A stretch of 64,000 nucleotides of DNA from Tenacibaculum sp. 1_MG-2023 (GCF_030547425.1 NZ_JAUORH010000010.1:1-64000); one strand, 5' to 3'; positions 36,232 through 46,244 are shown, counted from the first letter of the stretch. Numbers and translations: made by a program. The notes: generated by a model not told the origin, from the letters alone.

Positions 36232-37053
36232 ATGTATCAAAAACAAAAAGATTTACAATTACAGTACGAAGGATTTTTTAAAACACCTTTTCTATGGTAT
36301 GGAAAAGGTGTTTTTGATTTAGAGCAATACCCTACTTTAACTACCCAAACAACTTCTTTTAATCAAGAAATCACACAGAAACTACGTTTGGGTAAATTGG
36401 TGGAACGTTTTGTTTCTCTTGAACTAAGTCAAGATAAAACTGTATCAATCCTTGCTGAAAACATTCAAATTCAACGAGAAAAGATAACTGTTGGTGAGTT
36501 AGATTGTTTACTCTTGAAAAACGAAAACCCAATTCACTTAGAAATTATTTATAAATTCTATTTATATGATGCTTCTGTTGGAAATTCTGAAATTGAACAT
36601 TGGATTGGACCAAATAGACGAGATTCTCTTATACAAAAATTAACCAAACTTCAAGAAAAACAATTACCTCTACTCTACTCCCATTATACTAAAAGTTACC
36701 TAGATGAATTAAAATTAAATGTTGATGAAATAGTACAACAAGTATATTTTAAAGCACAATTATTTGTTCCTTTAAGAAACTTTGGTAAAAACTTCAAGCA
36801 GATTAATAATGAGTGTATTTATGGTTTTTATATCTATCTGAAAGAATTACCACAATTTTCCGACTGTAAATTCTACATTCCCAATAAACATAACTGGTTA
36901 GTAAATCCACATTCAAATATTGACTGGTTAACTTTTGAAACCTTTCAAAATAAACTTTCACAATTTTTAAATGAAGAAAACGCTCCTCTTTGTTGGCTAA
37001 AAAAACCAAACGGCGAACTTTTTAAGTTTTTTGTAGTTTGGTGGAATAATTAG
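36232..37053 (+). CDS. DUF1853 family protein
   Basis: A 273-residue soluble protein of DUF1853. The N-terminal FFKTPFLWYGKGVFDLEQYP and the central nuclease-like strands VGELDCLLLKNENPIHLEIIYKFYLYD are typical. The latter has the E-D...E-x-K spacing of the PD-(D/E)XK fold, followed by IGPNRRDSLIQKLTKL. Its function is not established; a nuclease relation is only suggested by these residues. It lies 7 bases after the OmpH-like gene, on the same strand. Confidence 0.8.
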   Translation: MYQKQKDLQLQYEGFFKTPFLWYGKGVFDLEQYPTLTTQTTSFNQEITQKLRLGKLVERFVSLELSQDKTVSILAENIQIQREKITVGELDCLLLKNENPIHLEIIYKFYLYDASVGNSEIEHWIGPNRRDSLIQKLTKLQEKQLPLLYSHYTKSYLDELKLNVDEIVQQVYFKAQLFVPLRNFGKNFKQINNECIYGFYIYLKELPQFSDCKFYIPNKHNWLVNPHSNIDWLTFETFQNKLSQFLNEENAPLCWLKKPNGELFKFFVVWWNN

Positions 37054-37094
37054 TGTATTTCAAATCCCTAATTAAATTTACTGACTAAAAAACT

Positions 37095-37493
37095 ATGAAA
37101 TTTTTCAAATTCTCTTTTTTACTCCTATTCACTTTAATCACATTTACATCTTGTTTTGAAGTTGAAGAAGACATACCCTCCTGTATTGATGTCGACATAG
37201 CTTTTGAAGATGATAATTATAAATTAAAAGCTAAAATCTATACAAGTAACTATATAGAAATTGAAATGATAAATGAATGTGATTTAGATATAAGAGTAAC
37301 TGGAATAAAAGTTGAAGGTCAACATTATGAAGACTTTCATATTAGTGGTTTATCAATAGGTACAAGTATTACAAAAAACACTTACTTTGATGTTATTTTT
37401 ACTCCAACACAATTAGGTGCTAGAAAAGGAATCATTGTAATAAGGCACGAGGTGGGAGAATTGGTAATTAACTTACCAGGTGAAGGAACATAG
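37095..37493 (+). CDS. Lipoprotein with a HYDIN/ASPM-SPD2-type Ig domain
   Basis: A 132-residue protein. The N-terminus FSFLLLFTLITFTSCFE is a lipoprotein signal with the acylated Cys near residue 20. The mature domain has the choice-of-anchor D pattern: a strand with NECDLDIRVTGIKVEG, then DFHISG, then FDVIFTPTQLGARKGIIVIRH and a terminal INLPGEGT. It therefore probably sits on the outer membrane, inner or outer leaflet, as a small adhesion or scaffold module. No partner is evident. A long terminator follows. Confidence 0.7.
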   Translation: MKFFKFSFLLLFTLITFTSCFEVEEDIPSCIDVDIAFEDDNYKLKAKIYTSNYIEIEMINECDLDIRVTGIKVEGQHYEDFHISGLSIGTSITKNTYFDVIFTPTQLGARKGIIVIRHEVGELVINLPGEGT

Positions 37494-37508
37494 TTTTTAA
37501 CTTTTAAT

Positions 37509-37551
37509 AAAATAGAACGCTTAGAAATGATTTTCTAAGCGTTCTATTTTA
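37509..37551. terminator. Long bidirectional terminator
   Basis: A perfect 19-bp stem pairs 37509-37527 (starting AAAATAGAACG) with 37532-37550 (ending TTCTATTTT) around a 4-base loop. It lies between the convergent lipoprotein and YiaA-like genes and ends in T on both strands. Confidence 0.9.
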
Positions 37552-37564
37552 TTGTAAATTAAGA

Positions 37565-38056
37565 CTATTCGCTATCTTCTTTTTCTTCTGTTTTATTTAT
37601 ATACTCTATATCTCTAGTATTTTTTTGTACAGAAATTGCTGCATAAACACTTAAAGAAAAAGACATTGCATAAAATCCTTTTTCACTTAATAATAAGTTT
37701 GCATTCCATAATCCAACTACGAGTAAAACGATGGAAGCAATAGTTGTAAACCAACTAATACTATAATAAATCTCTGTTACTTTTATTCCTTCTAACCTAT
37801 CTCTAACAGATTTTTGAACAGATATTACTGAGAATAACGCGAATAATAAAACCGTAAAATAATAACCTTTTTCATTAAGTTCCATTTCTACATTCCATAA
37901 ACCAATACAATAAGAAGAAATACCTATTAATAATGCTACCCATGATGCACCAATGTAGGCTGAAGTTGGCTTTTGGTTGTATCCTTTTAATGTTTTCTTT
38001 TTTTCTTTCTTTGTTTTCTTGTTTTGATCTAATGACCATTCTGATTGATTATTCAT
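37565..38056 (-). CDS. YiaA/YiaB-family inner membrane protein
   Basis: A 163-residue membrane protein made of two similar two-helix units. The first (SAYIGASWVALLIGISSYCIGLWNVEMELNEKGYYFTVLLFALFSVISVQKSVRD) and second (EIYYSISWFTTIASIVLLVVGLWNANLLLSEKGFYAMSFSLSVYAAISVQKNTRD) share GLWN, L-x-EKG and ISVQK-x-RD. Both tails are charged and cytosolic. The role is unknown; YiaAB proteins are linked only loosely to stress. It stands alone. Confidence 0.85.
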   Translation of the reverse strand: MNNQSEWSLDQNKKTKKEKKKTLKGYNQKPTSAYIGASWVALLIGISSYCIGLWNVEMELNEKGYYFTVLLFALFSVISVQKSVRDRLEGIKVTEIYYSISWFTTIASIVLLVVGLWNANLLLSEKGFYAMSFSLSVYAAISVQKNTRDIEYINKTEEKEDSE

Positions 38057-38206
38057 AACTTTTAGTTTTTAATTATGCTTCAAAAATGCTTCATTTTGAA
38101 TGATTAAGAAAAACATTATCAATAAAAAACTAACGATATAATTTATATTTTAAATTTAATAATAACTATATTTACTACTAAAAATACAATTATACATAAC
38201 GATTAA

Positions 38207-39730
38207 ATGAATCAACTTCACAGTATAATCTCTTCTTTTTCTATAGAAGAACAGCAACGTTTTATGTTATTTTTAGAAAAAAGGAACAAAAGAGTAGATA
38301 CCAAAAACATTCAATTGTTTAAAATAGCTCAAAAAGGAGAAACTTCTACAAAGCTTATTTGCGAAGAATTATACGGTGCTCAAAAAAAAGAAGCTTTTTA
38401 TACGCTTAAGCAACGTTTGTATGAATCATTAATTGATTTTATAGCCAATAATAAAATCCAAGGAGAAAATTCAGTAGATATGCTTTTGATTAAGTATATT
38501 TTAGCTGCTAGAGATTTTTTACTTTATAAAAACAACAAAGCAGCTTATAAAATTTTAGATAAAGCAGAAGTAATTGCAAAGGAATATCAACTCTTTCCTA
38601 TTTTAAATGAAATATATCATACCAAAATTCAGTATGCACATACTATTCATACTATCAATTTTAATGAAACCGTTGTTTACTTCAAAGAAAATCAAAGGAA
38701 TCTTTTTTTAGAAGAAGAACTAAACATTATATATGCAAAAGTTAGGCATACATTAAAAACAAGTACACATAAACATAGTTTAGATTTTCAATCACTAATT
38801 AATATGCTCTTTAAAGAGCATCAAATTAACATAAAACAAGATTTATCTTTTAAATCTCTTTATCAACTGATTTCTATCGTTAATATTTCAGCTTTTATAC
38901 ATAAAGATTATTTAAGAACTGAGGTCTTTTTAACCGATACTTATCGTCTACTGAATGAAAAAAAAGGAAAAGAAAAACAGGTTTTCTATCATATTAGGGT
39001 TTTGTATTTAATTGCTAATACTCTTTTTAGAAATAAAAAATTCAAAGAATCATTAGAGTATTTAAATAGTATGCATTCTTATATGTTACAGAATAAAAAA
39101 AAGTATTTTAATAGTTTTTATTTGAATTACATATTGCTCTCAGCATTAAATTATAACTACACTAACAATCAAAAGACAGCTATTAAACTCCTAGAAACAG
39201 TTTTAAAAAAGAAACACTCTGATGTAAAAACTATGCTAGAAATAAAATTAAGTTTAATTACTTTTTATTTTCAGAGCAATGAGTTTAAGAAAGCTTTACA
39301 ACTATACACTAAATTGAATCACTCAGATCAATGGTATATCGATAAAGCTGGAATTGAATGGACTGTAAAAAAGAGTTTAATTGAAATTCTATTACATTTA
39401 GAATTACAAAATATAGATTTATTTGAATCTAGATTATTAAGTTTTAAACGAAAACATATTCAGTTTTTATTAGATATTAATCAAGAAAGAGTAATCACGT
39501 TTTTAAAATTAGTTGAGCAGTATTATAAAAACCCAGACATAGTAACTACTTCTGATTTTTTCAATTTAGTAGAGAATTCATTTGTTTTTATTGGAGCTAA
39601 ACAAGAAGATATTTTTGTAATGAGTTTCTATGCTTGGTTAAAAAGTAAAATGACTAAACAACCTATTTATGACGTTACTACAGCTTTAATAAAAGAAGTA
39701 CAACTTCAAAGGCCACACCAAAAAATTTAA
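38207..39730 (+). CDS. Large all-helical repeat protein of unknown function
   Basis: A 507-residue protein without signal peptide or membrane segment. It is almost entirely alpha-helical with TPR-like pairs (for example YKILDKAEVIAKEYQLFPILNEIYHTKIQYAH and FKESLEYLNSMHSYMLQNKKKYFNSFYLNYILL). The N-terminus MNQLHSIISSFSIEEQQRFMLFLEKRNKRVDTKNIQLFKI recurs in flavobacterial hypothetical proteins. No enzymatic motif is visible. A scaffold role is likely, but there is no context to name a partner, as both neighbours are unrelated. Confidence 0.6.
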   Translation: MNQLHSIISSFSIEEQQRFMLFLEKRNKRVDTKNIQLFKIAQKGETSTKLICEELYGAQKKEAFYTLKQRLYESLIDFIANNKIQGENSVDMLLIKYILAARDFLLYKNNKAAYKILDKAEVIAKEYQLFPILNEIYHTKIQYAHTIHTINFNETVVYFKENQRNLFLEEELNIIYAKVRHTLKTSTHKHSLDFQSLINMLFKEHQINIKQDLSFKSLYQLISIVNISAFIHKDYLRTEVFLTDTYRLLNEKKGKEKQVFYHIRVLYLIANTLFRNKKFKESLEYLNSMHSYMLQNKKKYFNSFYLNYILLSALNYNYTNNQKTAIKLLETVLKKKHSDVKTMLEIKLSLITFYFQSNEFKKALQLYTKLNHSDQWYIDKAGIEWTVKKSLIEILLHLELQNIDLFESRLLSFKRKHIQFLLDINQERVITFLKLVEQYYKNPDIVTTSDFFNLVENSFVFIGAKQEDIFVMSFYAWLKSKMTKQPIYDVTTALIKEVQLQRPHQKI

Positions 39731-39782
39731 TTTTTTAATATTAGAGAACAACTCTTTCTTTAAGAATATAAAGTTAAACTTC

Positions 39783-40706
39783 TTATACTTTTTGTGGTTT
39801 ACTGGTTACTTTAAGTTTAGATATTCGTTTTCTTGATGTAATAAAATAAACTCCTGATAATAATACAATAGATGCTATTACCGATTGTGTTGTTAAGGTT
39901 TCATCTAAAAAATACCACCCTAAAAATAAGGCTACAACTGGATTTACATACGCTGATGTTGATACTTTTTCTGTTGGAACAATTTTTAATAAATAATTAA
40001 AAGATGTAAAAGCAACAATACTTCCAAAGACAATTAATAAAAACATAGCTCCTTGCGCTTTAAAGGACCAATCTATCGGAGAAGACCAAGTTTCTTTTAA
40101 TAACAATGAGCCTATAAAGAGAAAAAATCCTGCAAAAAGCATTTGATAACCTGTACTTACAAAAAAGTTTTTAGGAAGCGTAGCTTTGGCCACAAAAACA
40201 CTACCGTAACTCCAACTTAATACGCATGAAAAAATCATAAAGATTCCTATTAGCATATCTTTTGAAGTAGTTATTTCATTTTGACTTACCAACAAGTACA
40301 TTCCTATGATTCCCAAAATAACTCCAATAATTGATTGTCGTTGCATCTTTTTTCCATCAATTAAACGTAGTAGTAATAAAACGAATAAAGGCTGTGTTGC
40401 AGCTAATAAAGCCCCAAAACCACTATCTACAAACTTTAATGCCCAAACAAACATTCCATTTCCATATACTAAAAAGAGGAAACCTGCTATCGCAGAGTTT
40501 AAAAGTTGTTTCTTAGTTACTTTAATCGATCTTTTTAAAAGCTTAGCAATTAACATAATTAACACTCCCGATATAGAGAATCGAATAGCTGCTAATAATA
40601 GAGGAGAAACCTCGGTAACAACAATTTTATTTAGTAAATAAGTTGATCCCCAAATGATATAAATGGCAATAAAAGCAGCTATAATTAGTGGTTTAGATTT
40701 TTTCAT
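39783..40706 (-). CDS. EamA/DMT-family transporter
   Basis: A 307-residue membrane protein with ten helices in two EamA repeats of about 140 residues. The first begins IAAFIAIYIIWGSTYLLNKIVV with the family motif WGSTY, and VDSGFGALLAATQPLFVLLLLRL follows. The second includes CVLSWSYGSVFVAKATLP and STSAYVNPVVALFLGWYFLDETLTTQSVIASIVLLSGVYF. Such proteins export amino acids or metabolites; the substrate is not readable. A lysine- and arginine-rich tail lies in the cytosol. Confidence 0.9.
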   Translation of the reverse strand: MKKSKPLIIAAFIAIYIIWGSTYLLNKIVVTEVSPLLLAAIRFSISGVLIMLIAKLLKRSIKVTKKQLLNSAIAGFLFLVYGNGMFVWALKFVDSGFGALLAATQPLFVLLLLRLIDGKKMQRQSIIGVILGIIGMYLLVSQNEITTSKDMLIGIFMIFSCVLSWSYGSVFVAKATLPKNFFVSTGYQMLFAGFFLFIGSLLLKETWSSPIDWSFKAQGAMFLLIVFGSIVAFTSFNYLLKIVPTEKVSTSAYVNPVVALFLGWYFLDETLTTQSVIASIVLLSGVYFITSRKRISKLKVTSKPQKV

Positions 40707-40769
40707 TTTATCTGTATTCTAATAAGCTAAAAGTACGATAAAACCTTTTTGCTTGTTCTTGAAAAAGAA

Positions 40770-40802
40770 AAAAATCGGTTAAAATATTCTTAACCGATTT
40801 TT
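40770..40802 (-). terminator. Rho-independent terminator of the DJ-1/PfpI gene
   Basis: AAAAATCGGTTAA (40770-40782) and TTAACCGATTTTT (40790-40802) form a 13-bp stem with a 7-base loop and T-runs. It lies 22 bases after the stop of the minus-strand gene and before the start of the EamA gene. Confidence 0.85.
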
Positions 40803-40824
40803 CTAAAAAAGTTATTATTGATAA

Positions 40825-41499
40825 TTATATTTTAGCTAATATTTTTTCAGCTACTAATTCTGATGATGCTGGGTTTTGTCCGGTGATTAAATTTCCATCT
40901 TCAATTACGTACTCTTCCCAATCTCCTGCTTTACTATAGATTCCTCCCTTATTTTTTAATTCATCTTCTACTAAAAACGGTACAATTGAAGTTAATTGCA
41001 CTGCATCTTCTTCTGTATTAGAAAAACCAGTTACTTTTTTACCTTTCACCAAAGACTCTCTATTAAATTTAGCGTCTTTTAATACAATAGGCGCATGACA
41101 AACAGCTCCTACTGGCTTATTATTTGTATAAAAAGCTTCTATTAAAGCAACAGAATCTTTGTTTTCAGCTAAATCCCATAAAGGTCCATGTCCTCCAGGG
41201 TAAAAAATTGCATCATAATCACCTTCTTTAACTTCACTCAATTTCATTGTGTTTGCTAATACAGCTTGAAGTTCTTCATCTTTATTAAAACGATGTGTAG
41301 CTGGTGTTTGAAAATCTGGTTCGTTACTTTTTGGATCAATTGGTGGTTGTCCTCCTTTTGGAGATGCTAAAGTTACTTCCACTCCTTTATCCTTTAACAA
41401 ATAATAAGGTGCGGCAAATTCTTCAATCCAAAATCCTGTTTTTTCTCCTGTATTTCCTAGTTCTTCATGACTAGTAAGTACAAATACTACTTTTTTCAT
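40825..41499 (-). CDS. DJ-1/PfpI-family (Hsp31-like) protein
   Basis: A 224-residue class I glutamine amidotransferase-like protein. The nucleophile elbow is KPVGAVCHAPIVL near residue 130. The Hsp31-type features are GFWIEEFAAPYYLLKDKGVEVTLASPKGGQPPIDPKS near the start and YDAIFYPGGHGPLWDLAENK near 95. Relatives act as glutathione-independent glyoxalases or chaperones under oxidative or carbonyl stress. The Crp-like regulator lies upstream on the same strand (77 bases) and might control it, but this is inference. Confidence 0.88.
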   Translation of the reverse strand: MKKVVFVLTSHEELGNTGEKTGFWIEEFAAPYYLLKDKGVEVTLASPKGGQPPIDPKSNEPDFQTPATHRFNKDEELQAVLANTMKLSEVKEGDYDAIFYPGGHGPLWDLAENKDSVALIEAFYTNNKPVGAVCHAPIVLKDAKFNRESLVKGKKVTGFSNTEEDAVQLTSIVPFLVEDELKNKGGIYSKAGDWEEYVIEDGNLITGQNPASSELVAEKILAKI

Positions 41500-41576
41500 A
41501 TTATTTCTATTTTTAAGTTACCTCAAAATTAGTATATGAAAGGTGAAAAAAAATTGATGTATGGTAATAAAGACCT

Positions 41577-42146
41577 TTATAAAGCTTCTTTTCGTATTCT
41601 ACTTAAACTTTCTGTTGTTATTCCTAGGTACGATGCTAAATGGTAATTTTTAATTTGCTGCTCTATATTTGGGTAGGTTTGTAAAAATAAATGATACCTT
41701 TCTTTAGCTGATAATACTAAGTTGTTTAAAATTCTTTTTTGAAATCGTACTGTTGAACGTTCTAACTTTTTTCTAAAAAAATGTTCTATTTTGGGTACTT
41801 TTTCATAGGTATTATCCAAATCCTTCTTAGCCACTTTTAACACAGTAGCATTTGTAATACACTCAATAGAAAGTACAGATTCTGATTCAGAAAAATAACC
41901 TATGTAATCACTAATCCACCAGTCGTTAATAGCAAATTGTATCGTATGCTCTTTTCCTTTAGTATCCAAAAAAAAAGTTCGTAAACAACCTTTTACTACA
42001 TAATATTGGTAGTATACTTTTTCATTCGTTTGTAATATGGTATCGCCTTTTTTATACGTTACCTCCGAAAAAATACTCTCAACTACTTTTAACTCTTCAT
42101 TTTCTAGCTGAAGATTTTTAAATACATTACTAACAGATGTAATCAT
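41577..42146 (-). CDS. Crp/Fnr-family transcriptional regulator
   Basis: A 189-residue protein. Residues about 15-115 form a cyclic-nucleotide-binding-type barrel (EVTYKKGDTILQTNEKVYYQYYVVKGCLRTFFLDTKGKEHTIQFAINDWWISDY), without the Cys residues of an Fe-S sensor. A dimer helix follows (FFRKKLERSTVRFQKRILN). The C-terminal HTH is IKNYHLASYLGITTESLSRIRKE. Typical of the short Bacteroidota Crp group that acts near its own locus. It precedes the DJ-1/PfpI gene on the minus strand. Confidence 0.88.
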   Translation of the reverse strand: MITSVSNVFKNLQLENEELKVVESIFSEVTYKKGDTILQTNEKVYYQYYVVKGCLRTFFLDTKGKEHTIQFAINDWWISDYIGYFSESESVLSIECITNATVLKVAKKDLDNTYEKVPKIEHFFRKKLERSTVRFQKRILNNLVLSAKERYHLFLQTYPNIEQQIKNYHLASYLGITTESLSRIRKEAL

Positions 42147-42156
42147 TATAAAAACA

Positions 42157-43311
42157 TTATAGCAACCCTTCTAAATAGTGTTGCTCAATTTGATAAGCTT
42201 CTTTTAAATCTGAAATTTTAGCTTCAATACGTTTTTTATCTACTTTTTTAGATGATTTAGCACCAATTAGCATTACATTTTTACGCGTGTGCTCATTGCT
42301 TATAAACTCAAAAACCTTGGTAGTATAATTGTTTTTCTCTAAAATTAAAGCACGAATGGTATCGGTAACCATTTCAAACTGACGTTCCTTAAAAATTCCA
42401 TATTTTAATAAGGGACTCTCCTGCTCTTTTCCTTTTACTTGCTGGCGGATTTGTTTATGACAACACGGAGCGCAAACAATCAATTCTGCTTTTGAAACCA
42501 AACCTTTGTAAATAGCATCATCGGTCGCCGTATCACAAGCATGTAAAGCAATTAAAATATCTATTTTATTGTTATCGTACTCCTGAATTGGTTGTGCTAC
42601 AAAAAGCAATCCTTTAAAATCACAATTTTTGGCAATATCATTACAATAATCAACTAAACTCTGGCGTAACTCAATACCTGTTACACTGGCAGTATATCCT
42701 TTTTGATTGACCAAGTAATCGTACAAAGCAAAAGTTAAATAGCCTTTTCCTGAGCCCATATCTACAATATTGATATGCTTAGGTAATTTAACTGATTGTA
42801 TTTGAGCTTCAATAATTTCTAAATACTTATTAATTTGGCGGTATTTATCCGCCATTTTAGGAATTACTTTTCCTTCTTTATCCGTTACTCCTAAATGATA
42901 TAAATATTCGCTATTTTCAGCTCTTTTTTCTTTAGGCTTATCGTGGGTTTCAGGTAATTTATTCTTAAAACTAGGCTGTGTAGTTTTATAACTTATTTTT
43001 TTCTTTTTAGAAATAAACACCAACAAATCATTTTCTAGCGTAAACAATGTTGTCGCTCTAAACTTTTCTGAAAGTAAATCGGTAAGCTCTTCAATACTTT
43101 CTTCAAACGAATAGTTTTTTGTTTGATCATTTGTTTTATATCGATATAAAAACTGAAAACAAACGTCTCCTTTCAACGTTATCTGGCGAACGTATACATT
43201 CGATAATTCATCACTTTTACGAATTGGTTTACTTAAAGTTAATTTTACAAAATTATTTTTTTGTATGCTGTTTTGAAACTCGATAAACAATTGATGTAAG
43301 GCTTCTTTCAT
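42157..43311 (-). CDS. SAM-dependent methyltransferase (METTL25/RRNAD1-like)
   Basis: A 384-residue protein. The N-terminal 140 residues are a separate alpha/beta domain ending in a basic linker (THDKPKEKRAENSEY). The methyltransferase core has NIVDMGSGKGYLTFALYDYL near 190, TGIELRQSLVDYCN, ILIALHACDTATDDAIYKGL and AELIVCAPCCHKQIRQQV. The HACD and CCHKQ motifs are those of the METTL25/GSTCD-like group, whose substrate is probably RNA or protein. The frame is open for 7 more codons upstream, but MKEALHQLF at 43311 is the natural start. Confidence 0.8.
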   Translation of the reverse strand: MKEALHQLFIEFQNSIQKNNFVKLTLSKPIRKSDELSNVYVRQITLKGDVCFQFLYRYKTNDQTKNYSFEESIEELTDLLSEKFRATTLFTLENDLLVFISKKKKISYKTTQPSFKNKLPETHDKPKEKRAENSEYLYHLGVTDKEGKVIPKMADKYRQINKYLEIIEAQIQSVKLPKHINIVDMGSGKGYLTFALYDYLVNQKGYTASVTGIELRQSLVDYCNDIAKNCDFKGLLFVAQPIQEYDNNKIDILIALHACDTATDDAIYKGLVSKAELIVCAPCCHKQIRQQVKGKEQESPLLKYGIFKERQFEMVTDTIRALILEKNNYTTKVFEFISNEHTRKNVMLIGAKSSKKVDKKRIEAKISDLKEAYQIEQHYLEGLL

Positions 43312-43407
43312 ACTACAAAAATAGACAATCAATTATTAATAATCCTTTCATTTCTTATCATCTGTAACATTTTTTATTCTAAGACGTTTACAAGAAAACT
43401 AAGCTTC

Positions 43408-44829
43408 ATGAAACACCTAAAAATTAGCACTTTATTATTACTCTTAATAATATCATTTTTATTACTTAACTGTGCAAAAAACAGCAAACCGGAAACTAAA
43501 AAAGATAGTAATACATACGTTATAAAAAACGTCAATGTAATACCGATGACAGAAAATAATAACGTTATTGAAAACGCAACAGTAGTAATTCACAATAACA
43601 AAATAAAGTCTATAAATGATTCTATTTCTTCTGAAGCAACAATTATTCATGGGAAAGATAAATGGCTTATTCCAGGGCTAATTGATATGCACGTACATAC
43701 GCTGAGCAATGGTAGTTTTTCTCAAGGATATGCAACTAGAGGTTCTACAGTTAACTTTAACACACAGAACTTAATGATTCCATACATAGCAAACGGAGTT
43801 ACTACAGTATTTGAATTAAGTGGAAGGCTTGGGCACTTCGCACAAAGAGATAAAATAATGGAAAAAAGTGTTATTGGCCCACGTATGGCAATAGCCGCTG
43901 TAATTGATGGAGAAGGAAATGAAATTAAAGCCACAACTCCTTTAGAAGGACGACAATCGGTTAGAAATGCCAAAGGTTTAGGATATAGATTTATAAAGAT
44001 TTATACCTGGTTAAACGAAAAAACTTTTAAAGCTGTTATTGATGAAGCTTAAAAACAGGATATAAAAGTTGTTGGGCACATTCCTACAGCTTTTGAAGGA
44101 AAACCTGCTGAATATTTATTTATACCACATTTCGGACTCATAGCACATGCCGAAGAATTATCGAAACAGACGAAGAATTATAGTTATGAAAAAGCGCAAG
44201 AATTTGCTCGTTTAGCCAAAGAAAATAATACTTGGTTAATTCCGAACTTATCAAACATGGACTGGATTTCAAAACAGGCTGAATCATTAGAAAGTATTCA
44301 AAACTTACCAAGTTTAAAGTATGTACATCCTCTTATGAAAAGTAAGTGGTTAAACTCGAATCGTTATTATGGAGCTTCTCCCAAATTAATTGAATTCTAC
44401 AATAAACAAAAAGATTTTCATGCACAGATTGTAAAAGCTTTTAAAGAAGAAGGTGTGCCTATGCTTGCAGGAACAGATGCCGGTATTTCTGGAATCGTTT
44501 GGGGCTTTTCTCTTCATGATGAATTAGAGTTATTAGTAGATGCTGGATTAACAAATGAGGAAGCCTTAGCTTCTGCAACAAGTTTACCTGCTGAATGGCT
44601 AGAAATCGGTGATAAGATAGGGACTATTGAAACAGGGAAATTTGCTGATTTAATTTTACTAGATAAAAATCCTTTAACAGATATTAATAACACTCGTACT
44701 ATATCTGGTATGTTTGTTGATGGAAAATGGCTTGATAAAACTAAAATCGATACTATACTTGAAAAGGTAGCTAATTGGAATGATGCCAACAAAGAAAAAT
44801 TTCAATGGAAAAACAGGAAGGAGTTATAG
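43408..44829 (+). pseudogene. Lipoprotein amidohydrolase interrupted by one in-frame stop
   Basis: The reading frame would encode about 473 residues but has a TAA at 44050-44052 (codon 215, context GAT GAA GCT TAA AAA CAG). The frame continues without shift to 44829, so one base change (for example AAA to TAA) explains the break. The N-terminal part has a lipoprotein signal (LLLIISFLLLNC) and the metal-binding MHVHT. The part after the stop has VGHIP, IAHAEE and the final metal Asp in AGTDAG. All metallo-hydrolase motifs remain, split over both pieces. Either a recent pseudogene, stop-codon readthrough, or a sequencing error. The substrate class is imidazolonepropionase-like and otherwise open. 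Confidence 0.8.
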
Positions 44830-44850
44830 TTCTATAAGTAATGATATATA

Positions 44851-44893
44851 ATATTACAAACCAGATATAGTTCTTATACCTGGTTTGTAATAT
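44851..44893. terminator. Hairpin between the amidohydrolase and hisIE
   Basis: ATATTACAAACCAG (44851-44864) and CTGGTTTGTAATAT (44880-44893) are perfectly complementary over 14 bp with a 15-base loop that has a short inner stem. The T-tract is weak. It lies between convergent units and probably ends the his operon transcript. Confidence 0.65.
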
Positions 44894-44907
44894 ACTAACC
44901 AACTTAA

Positions 44908-45492
44908 TCAATTTCTACTTTTTAAAACTTTTTCAATATCAGTAATCGTAAAACCTTTAGCTTTTAGTAAGATTAAATAGTGATATAATAAATCGGCAGC
45001 CTCGTTTTTAAATAATTCATCATTGTTGTCTTTCGCTTCAATAACTACTTCTACAGCCTCCTCTCCTACTTTTTGAGCCACTTTGTTAATTCCTCTTTTG
45101 TAGAGTTTATTAGTATAAGACGTTTCAACATTATTATCTATTCTGTCAGAAATGATACTTTCTAATGAATACAAAAAACCTTTAGGTGTTTCCTCACCAA
45201 AGCAAGAAGTTGTTCCTTTATGACAAGTAGGTCCTTCGGGAGTAGCTTTAATCAACAAAGTATCATTATCACAATCTACCTCAATATCTTTTACCCATAA
45301 AAAGTTTCCTGATTCCTCACCTTTTGTCCAAAGTCTATTTTTACTTCGGCTATAAAAAGTAACTTTTCCTTCTTTTTGCGTTTTAGTAAAGGCTTCTTTA
45401 TTCATATACCCTAACATTAGTACTTGCAATGTGGTATTATTTTGTATTACTACTGGAACCAATCCATTTCCTTTTGAAAAATCTATATTCAT
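44908..45492 (-). CDS. hisIE: Bifunctional phosphoribosyl-AMP cyclohydrolase / phosphoribosyl-ATP pyrophosphatase HisIE
   Basis: A 194-residue fusion catalysing steps 2 and 3 of histidine synthesis. The HisI half (1-110) contains [14 protein letters not shown], the Zn/Mg-binding [21 protein letters not shown] and CF. The HisE half (about 115-194) is a helical all-alpha pyrophosphatase with [18 protein letters not shown] and [13 protein letters not shown]. It is the last gene of the operon, and its start overlaps the hisF stop by 4 bases, giving coupled translation. Confidence 0.96.
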   Translation of the reverse strand: MNIDFSKGNGLVPVVIQNNTTLQVLMLGYMNKEAFTKTQKEGKVTFYSRSKNRLWTKGEESGNFLWVKDIEVDCDNDTLLIKATPEGPTCHKGTTSCFGEETPKGFLYSLESIISDRIDNNVETSYTNKLYKRGINKVAQKVGEEAVEVVIEAKDNNDELFKNEAADLLYHYLILLKAKGFTITDIEKVLKSRN

Positions 45493-46241
45493 CGTATAGC
45501 TATGTTTTGTTTTTTTAATTCGTTTTTTAGTACAGGTACCGGTATTTCACCAAAGTGAAAGATACTAGCAGCCAATCCTGCACTGGCTTCTGTTTTTGTA
45601 AAAACTTCTATAAAGTGCTCTACCTTTCCTGCTCCTCCTGAAGCTATTACAGGAATATTTACAGTTTTGCTTACCGTGTTAGTTACTTCAATATCAAATC
45701 CGTTTTTGGTACCATCACTATTCATAGAGGTTAATAAAATTTCACCAGCTCCTAATTTTTCTACCTCTTTTGCCCAACTCACAGTTTCTAATTCGGTTTC
45801 AAAAGTGCCTCCTTTGGTAAATACTTTCCAATTACCATTTACATTTTTAGTATCAATGGCAACCACAACAAACTGACTTCCGAATCGGTTTTTTAAATCG
45901 GTTATTAATTGCAGATTTTTAACTGCAGAAGAATTAATACTTACTTTATCTGCCCCTGCTTGGATTAAAGCTACGGCATCTTCTACAGTACTGATTCCGC
46001 CTCCAACAGTAAATGGAATATTAATCTCTCGTGCAATTGTTTTTACTAATGTAACTAAGGTTTTTCTATTTTCTAAAGTAGCTGTAATATCTAAAAACAC
46101 TAATTCATCCGCTCCTTGTTTTACATATTGTTTTGCTAATTCTACTGGATCTCCAGCATCTTTAATATCTATAAAATTGACCCCTTTAACCGTTCTTCCA
46201 TTTTTTATATCCAAACATGGAATAATTCTTTTCTTTAACAT
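45489..46241 (-). CDS. hisF: Imidazole glycerol phosphate synthase cyclase subunit HisF
   Basis: A 250-residue (beta/alpha)8 barrel that uses ammonia from HisH to close the imidazole ring. The catalytic aspartates lie in [18 protein letters not shown] (Asp11) and [10 protein letters not shown] (Asp130 region). Phosphate-binding loops are [24 protein letters not shown] and AASIFHFGE. HisA ends 3 bases upstream and hisIE overlaps downstream. Confidence 0.97.
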   Translation of the reverse strand: MLKKRIIPCLDIKNGRTVKGVNFIDIKDAGDPVELAKQYVKQGADELVFLDITATLENRKTLVTLVKTIAREINIPFTVGGGISTVEDAVALIQAGADKVSINSSAVKNLQLITDLKNRFGSQFVVVAIDTKNVNGNWKVFTKGGTFETELETVSWAKEVEKLGAGEILLTSMNSDGTKNGFDIEVTNTVSKTVNIPVIASGGAGKVEHFIEVFTKTEASAGLAASIFHFGEIPVPVLKNELKKQNIAIR

Positions 46242-46244
46242 GTC

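Noticed and set aside
44257-44829. A separate small amidohydrolase gene
   Set aside because: It is only the first ATG after the stop at 44050 in the same frame as the upstream part; domain content shows it is the C-terminal half of one broken gene.
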